This document shows positions 63,310-64,000 of a stretch of 64,000 bases of DNA, in pieces. The DNA is taken from positions 1-64,000 of the forward strand of contig CAICTM010000144.1 of the NCBI GenBank assembly GCA_903772945.1. The letters are read 5' to 3'. This stretch comes from Seminavis robusta (taxonomy: Eukaryota > Bacillariophyta > Bacillariophyceae > Naviculales > Naviculaceae). The first letter of the stretch is position 1; every line of letters starts with the position of its first letter. Below the pieces are notes generated by a model. The model did no database searches. It was not told where the DNA came from and was given only the letters and a program-made list of their open reading frames with translations. The translations under genes and the position numbers were made by a program.

Positions 63310-64000
63310 CTAGGGCGCTTCCTCTTCAGCTGGTGGGGGTGGCATGTCCATGTTTCCTCCAATAGAAATGTACATGCCAGGAGGCCCCGTAAGATTGCCC
63401 AGTGCCATGATGACCTCCTTGACAATCTTCCCATCCTTATTCATGGTGAACCACATCCTCTCTGGGTCCAACACAGCATGCTTGCCAGATGCTGGGACGG
63501 GCGGGAATACGGCAAACCTATAAGGTTCCCCATTGTGCGTTCCCGACACAACCAACTCTTCTACCAGCACCACACCTGGTTTGATTTCCTTGACAGAATC
63601 ATAGCTGAACTTGAAATCCTTAAAGCTCTTGGTTAACTTCACAATCTCCGTCTGCACGGCCACAGCAGGCATGGGAGCCATGTCATCAAACTTGATGGGT
63701 ACTTCCTCACTGGCGTAGAATTGGAGAAGCTCTTCTACCGATGCGTGTTCATTTACCTTGGAAATGTAATCCTGGATCAAGTGTTCGTTCACAGCAGCAT
63801 CACTGAGAGTAGTAGCTTCGGTTTGTTCACTGACGACAGAGCCTGGGGAAGACCTCTTGCTCCTTCTCTCTTTCTTGCTCTTTCTCTCCTTGCCACTCTT
63901 ACTCTTACCCTTAATCTTGCTTTTAGTAATCTCACCTTCCAACATGTCCTTCTTCTTTAGGCTGCCATGGTCCTTCTTCTTGGACGCACCGGTAATGAAC
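63310..64000 (-). CDS. SnoaL/NTF2-like fold protein, copy B (5' end outside the window)
   Basis: The frame is open through the window edge. The last bases encode FITGASKKKDHGSLKKKD, matching residues 6 onward of copy A, so only about five codons and the start are missing. It has the same basic N-terminus and the same core (NEHLIQDYISKVNEHAS, TGPPGMYISIGGNMDM, ending PPPPAEEEAP). It differs from copy A mainly in the linker and at scattered positions. It is convergent with copy A across about 2.1 kb that holds the plastid membrane protein gene. Confidence 0.65.
   Translation of the reverse strand, partial: FITGASKKKDHGSLKKKDMLEGEITKSKIKGKSKSGKERKSKKERRSKRSSPGSVVSEQTEATTLSDAAVNEHLIQDYISKVNEHASVEELLQFYASEEVPIKFDDMAPMPAVAVQTEIVKLTKSFKDFKFSYDSVKEIKPGVVLVEELVVSGTHNGEPYRFAVFPPVPASGKHAVLDPERMWFTMNKDGKIVKEVIMALGNLTGPPGMYISIGGNMDMPPPPAEEEAP

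Overview
The window looks like nuclear DNA of a diatom, probably a pennate one; the species cannot be fixed from sequence alone. The evidence is: several predicted proteins start with a signal peptide followed by the diatom plastid-import signature in which Phe follows the cleavage site (VSAF, VVAFAP, LTAF); short GT-AG introns (about 75-300 bases) close coding frames exactly; and class III cyclases, class C GPCR-like receptors, bestrophins and Crypton/DUF6729-like elements sit side by side. Short palindromes (CTAGCTAG, GGTACC/ACCGGT) litter the intergenic DNA.

Layout. 0-3 kb: decayed DNA, including a 3'-truncated Mutator-like transposase that runs into a short tandem repeat. 3.5-7.1 kb: a secreted PhoD-like phosphatase and, on the opposite strand, a plastid-targeted protein with four repeats resembling the C-terminal helical unit of cysteinyl-tRNA synthetase. 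7.7-8.0 kb: a complete MITE with 18-bp inverted ends and a perfect 8-bp target duplication. 8.4-22 kb: three paralogous non-RD protein kinases sharing an undescribed N-terminal domain, interrupted by a plastid-targeted DUF1279/FAM210-like membrane protein, a frameshifted DUF6729/transposase-like relic, a second broken gene and minisatellites. 22-25 kb: gene-poor, with two inverted-repeat elements and an array of TCGTCTCCTA units.

25.5-33 kb: a seven-exon membrane guanylate/adenylate cyclase, then a single-exon 1168-residue protein joining a coiled-coil region and a ZZ zinc finger to a complete adenylation-carrier-reductase (carboxylic acid reductase type) module. I regard this fusion as the most unusual gene here. 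35-39 kb: two adjacent bestrophin-type anion channels, one without and one with a plastid presequence. 40.7-44.4 kb: a class C GPCR-like receptor with two periplasmic-binding-type domains. 45-53 kb: a CRAL-TRIO-like protein, a membrane-anchored SET-domain protein, and a Patched/NPC1-like transporter divergent from it. 56-60 kb: a Crypton-type element whose gene encodes a tyrosine recombinase joined to a GCR1_C-like DNA-binding domain across one intron. 60-64 kb: an inverted pair of nearly identical SnoaL/NTF2-like genes flanking a plastid-targeted membrane protein; a relic of the same family lies at about 39.3 kb.

There is no operon logic. The themes are signalling (kinases, cyclase, receptor, Patched-like), plastid membrane and stroma proteins, and several classes of DNA transposon. 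Exon joins were derived by hand from splice sites and frame closure; no similarity search was possible.
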